Below are positions 5,475-5,779 of a stretch of 5,779 nucleotides of DNA, piece after piece; position 1 is the stretch's first letter; each line of letters starts with the position of its first letter. This DNA comes from Rhodobacter sp. GTDB lineage: Bacteria; Pseudomonadota; Alphaproteobacteria; Rhodobacterales; Rhodobacteraceae. The position numbers were made by a program, and so were the translations under genes. The notes under the pieces are model-generated. The model was not told the origin of the DNA. It made no database searches and saw only the letters and a program-made list of their open reading frames with translations. The stretch spans positions 1-5,779 of the forward strand of contig JAIXVS010000105.1 of the NCBI GenBank assembly GCA_027482795.1, written 5' to 3'.

Positions 5475-5779
5475 AGGGCGGGCTCCTGTTGCAATTGGGT
5501 CAGAAAGGCGCGGTGGGGCAGGCATTGGGATGCTGCGCGGGCATAATCGGCGGTCAGCACGGCGCTGACCTCGCGCGCCATGCTGCGCGATTTGGGGTTG
5601 GCGGAAAGGTAGTCCTGCGCGGCCGATTGGGATAGCAGGCCCAGCCCATCTAGCACGGGCACGGTGAGTTCATGCCCAACATGGGGCAGGCCCATGGCAA
5701 AGGGGGGGAAATCCGAAGGGCGGGGCACGCGGCCTGCCCAAGCGGCGAGCCTATCCGTGACTGCGCTGGGATGGCTTAC
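5471..5779 (-). CDS. Unrecognised protein, C-terminal part, coupled to the GH4 gene
   Basis: The minus-strand frame is open from the right edge to the TGA at 5473-5471, giving 102 residues of C-terminus. Its first visible residues are VSHPSAVTDRLAAWAGRV. A GTG at 5728-5726 could be read as a start, but the frame continues upstream with normal coding character and no ribosome site is seen there, so I take the gene as truncated by the window. The stop overlaps the GH4 start (ATGA), which makes it the upstream partner of that gene in an operon. The visible segment is soluble, rich in Ala and Leu, has Pro-rich turns (RPSDFPPF), and shows no motif that I recognise. A role in handling the same glycoside or its product is inferred only from the coupling. 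Confidence 0.8.
   Translation of the reverse strand, partial: VSHPSAVTDRLAAWAGRVPRPSDFPPFAMGLPHVGHELTVPVLDGLGLLSQSAAQDYLSANPKSRSMAREVSAVLTADYARAASQCLPHRAFLTQLQQEPAL

Noticed and set aside
4503..5546. 347-codon open frame on the plus strand opposite GH4
   Set aside because: Its His- and Ala-rich content is typical of antisense shadows in GC-rich coding DNA, and the GH4 protein on the other strand has all family motifs.

Overview
The window looks like accessory carbohydrate- or cyclitol-catabolism DNA from an alphaproteobacterium, probably a Rhodobacterales (roseobacter-type) species. The basis is moderately high GC, Ala-rich proteins, a MocE-type Rieske ferredoxin and a LacI regulator of a type I associate with rhizobia and roseobacters. 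No phage, IS, CRISPR, tRNA or rRNA signal was seen. Both edges cut through genes.

Layout. (1) Positions 1-417, minus: the first 139 residues of a xylose-isomerase-like TIM-barrel protein (IolI/IolE-like sugar or cyclitol isomerase/epimerase). (2) 418-559: a short gap with two copies of a motif with core TTTCGTCA. (3) 560-1600, minus: a LacI-family repressor. (4) 1601-1738: a divergent promoter region with a 12-10-12 inverted repeat built from the same motif, plus a GC-rich hairpin. (5) 1739-3945, plus: a tight three-gene operon of a membrane di-iron desaturase/hydroxylase (MocD-like), a Rieske [2Fe-2S] ferredoxin (MocE-like) and a divergent PanB-like protein that appears to lack all three metal ligands of true PanB. 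(6) 3978-5474, minus, convergent with the operon: a GH4 family NAD/Mn-dependent glycosidase. It is translationally coupled to (7), the C-terminal end of an unrecognised protein that runs off the right edge.

How the genes may work together (inference). The repressor sits between the TIM-barrel gene and the oxygenase operon, and its apparent operators lie at both ends of its own gene, so it probably controls all three units. By analogy with rhizopine catabolism, where MocD/MocE/MocF are proposed to form an O-demethylating ferredoxin oxygenase, the operon may hydroxylate or demethylate a methylated or otherwise capped sugar or cyclitol. GH4 would split an alpha-glycoside and the TIM-barrel protein would isomerise the product. 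The most novel element is the PanB-like protein. It keeps the fold signatures and the catalytic Glu, but not the metal site, and is co-expressed with an oxygenase that could release formaldehyde. No ferredoxin reductase is visible in the window.
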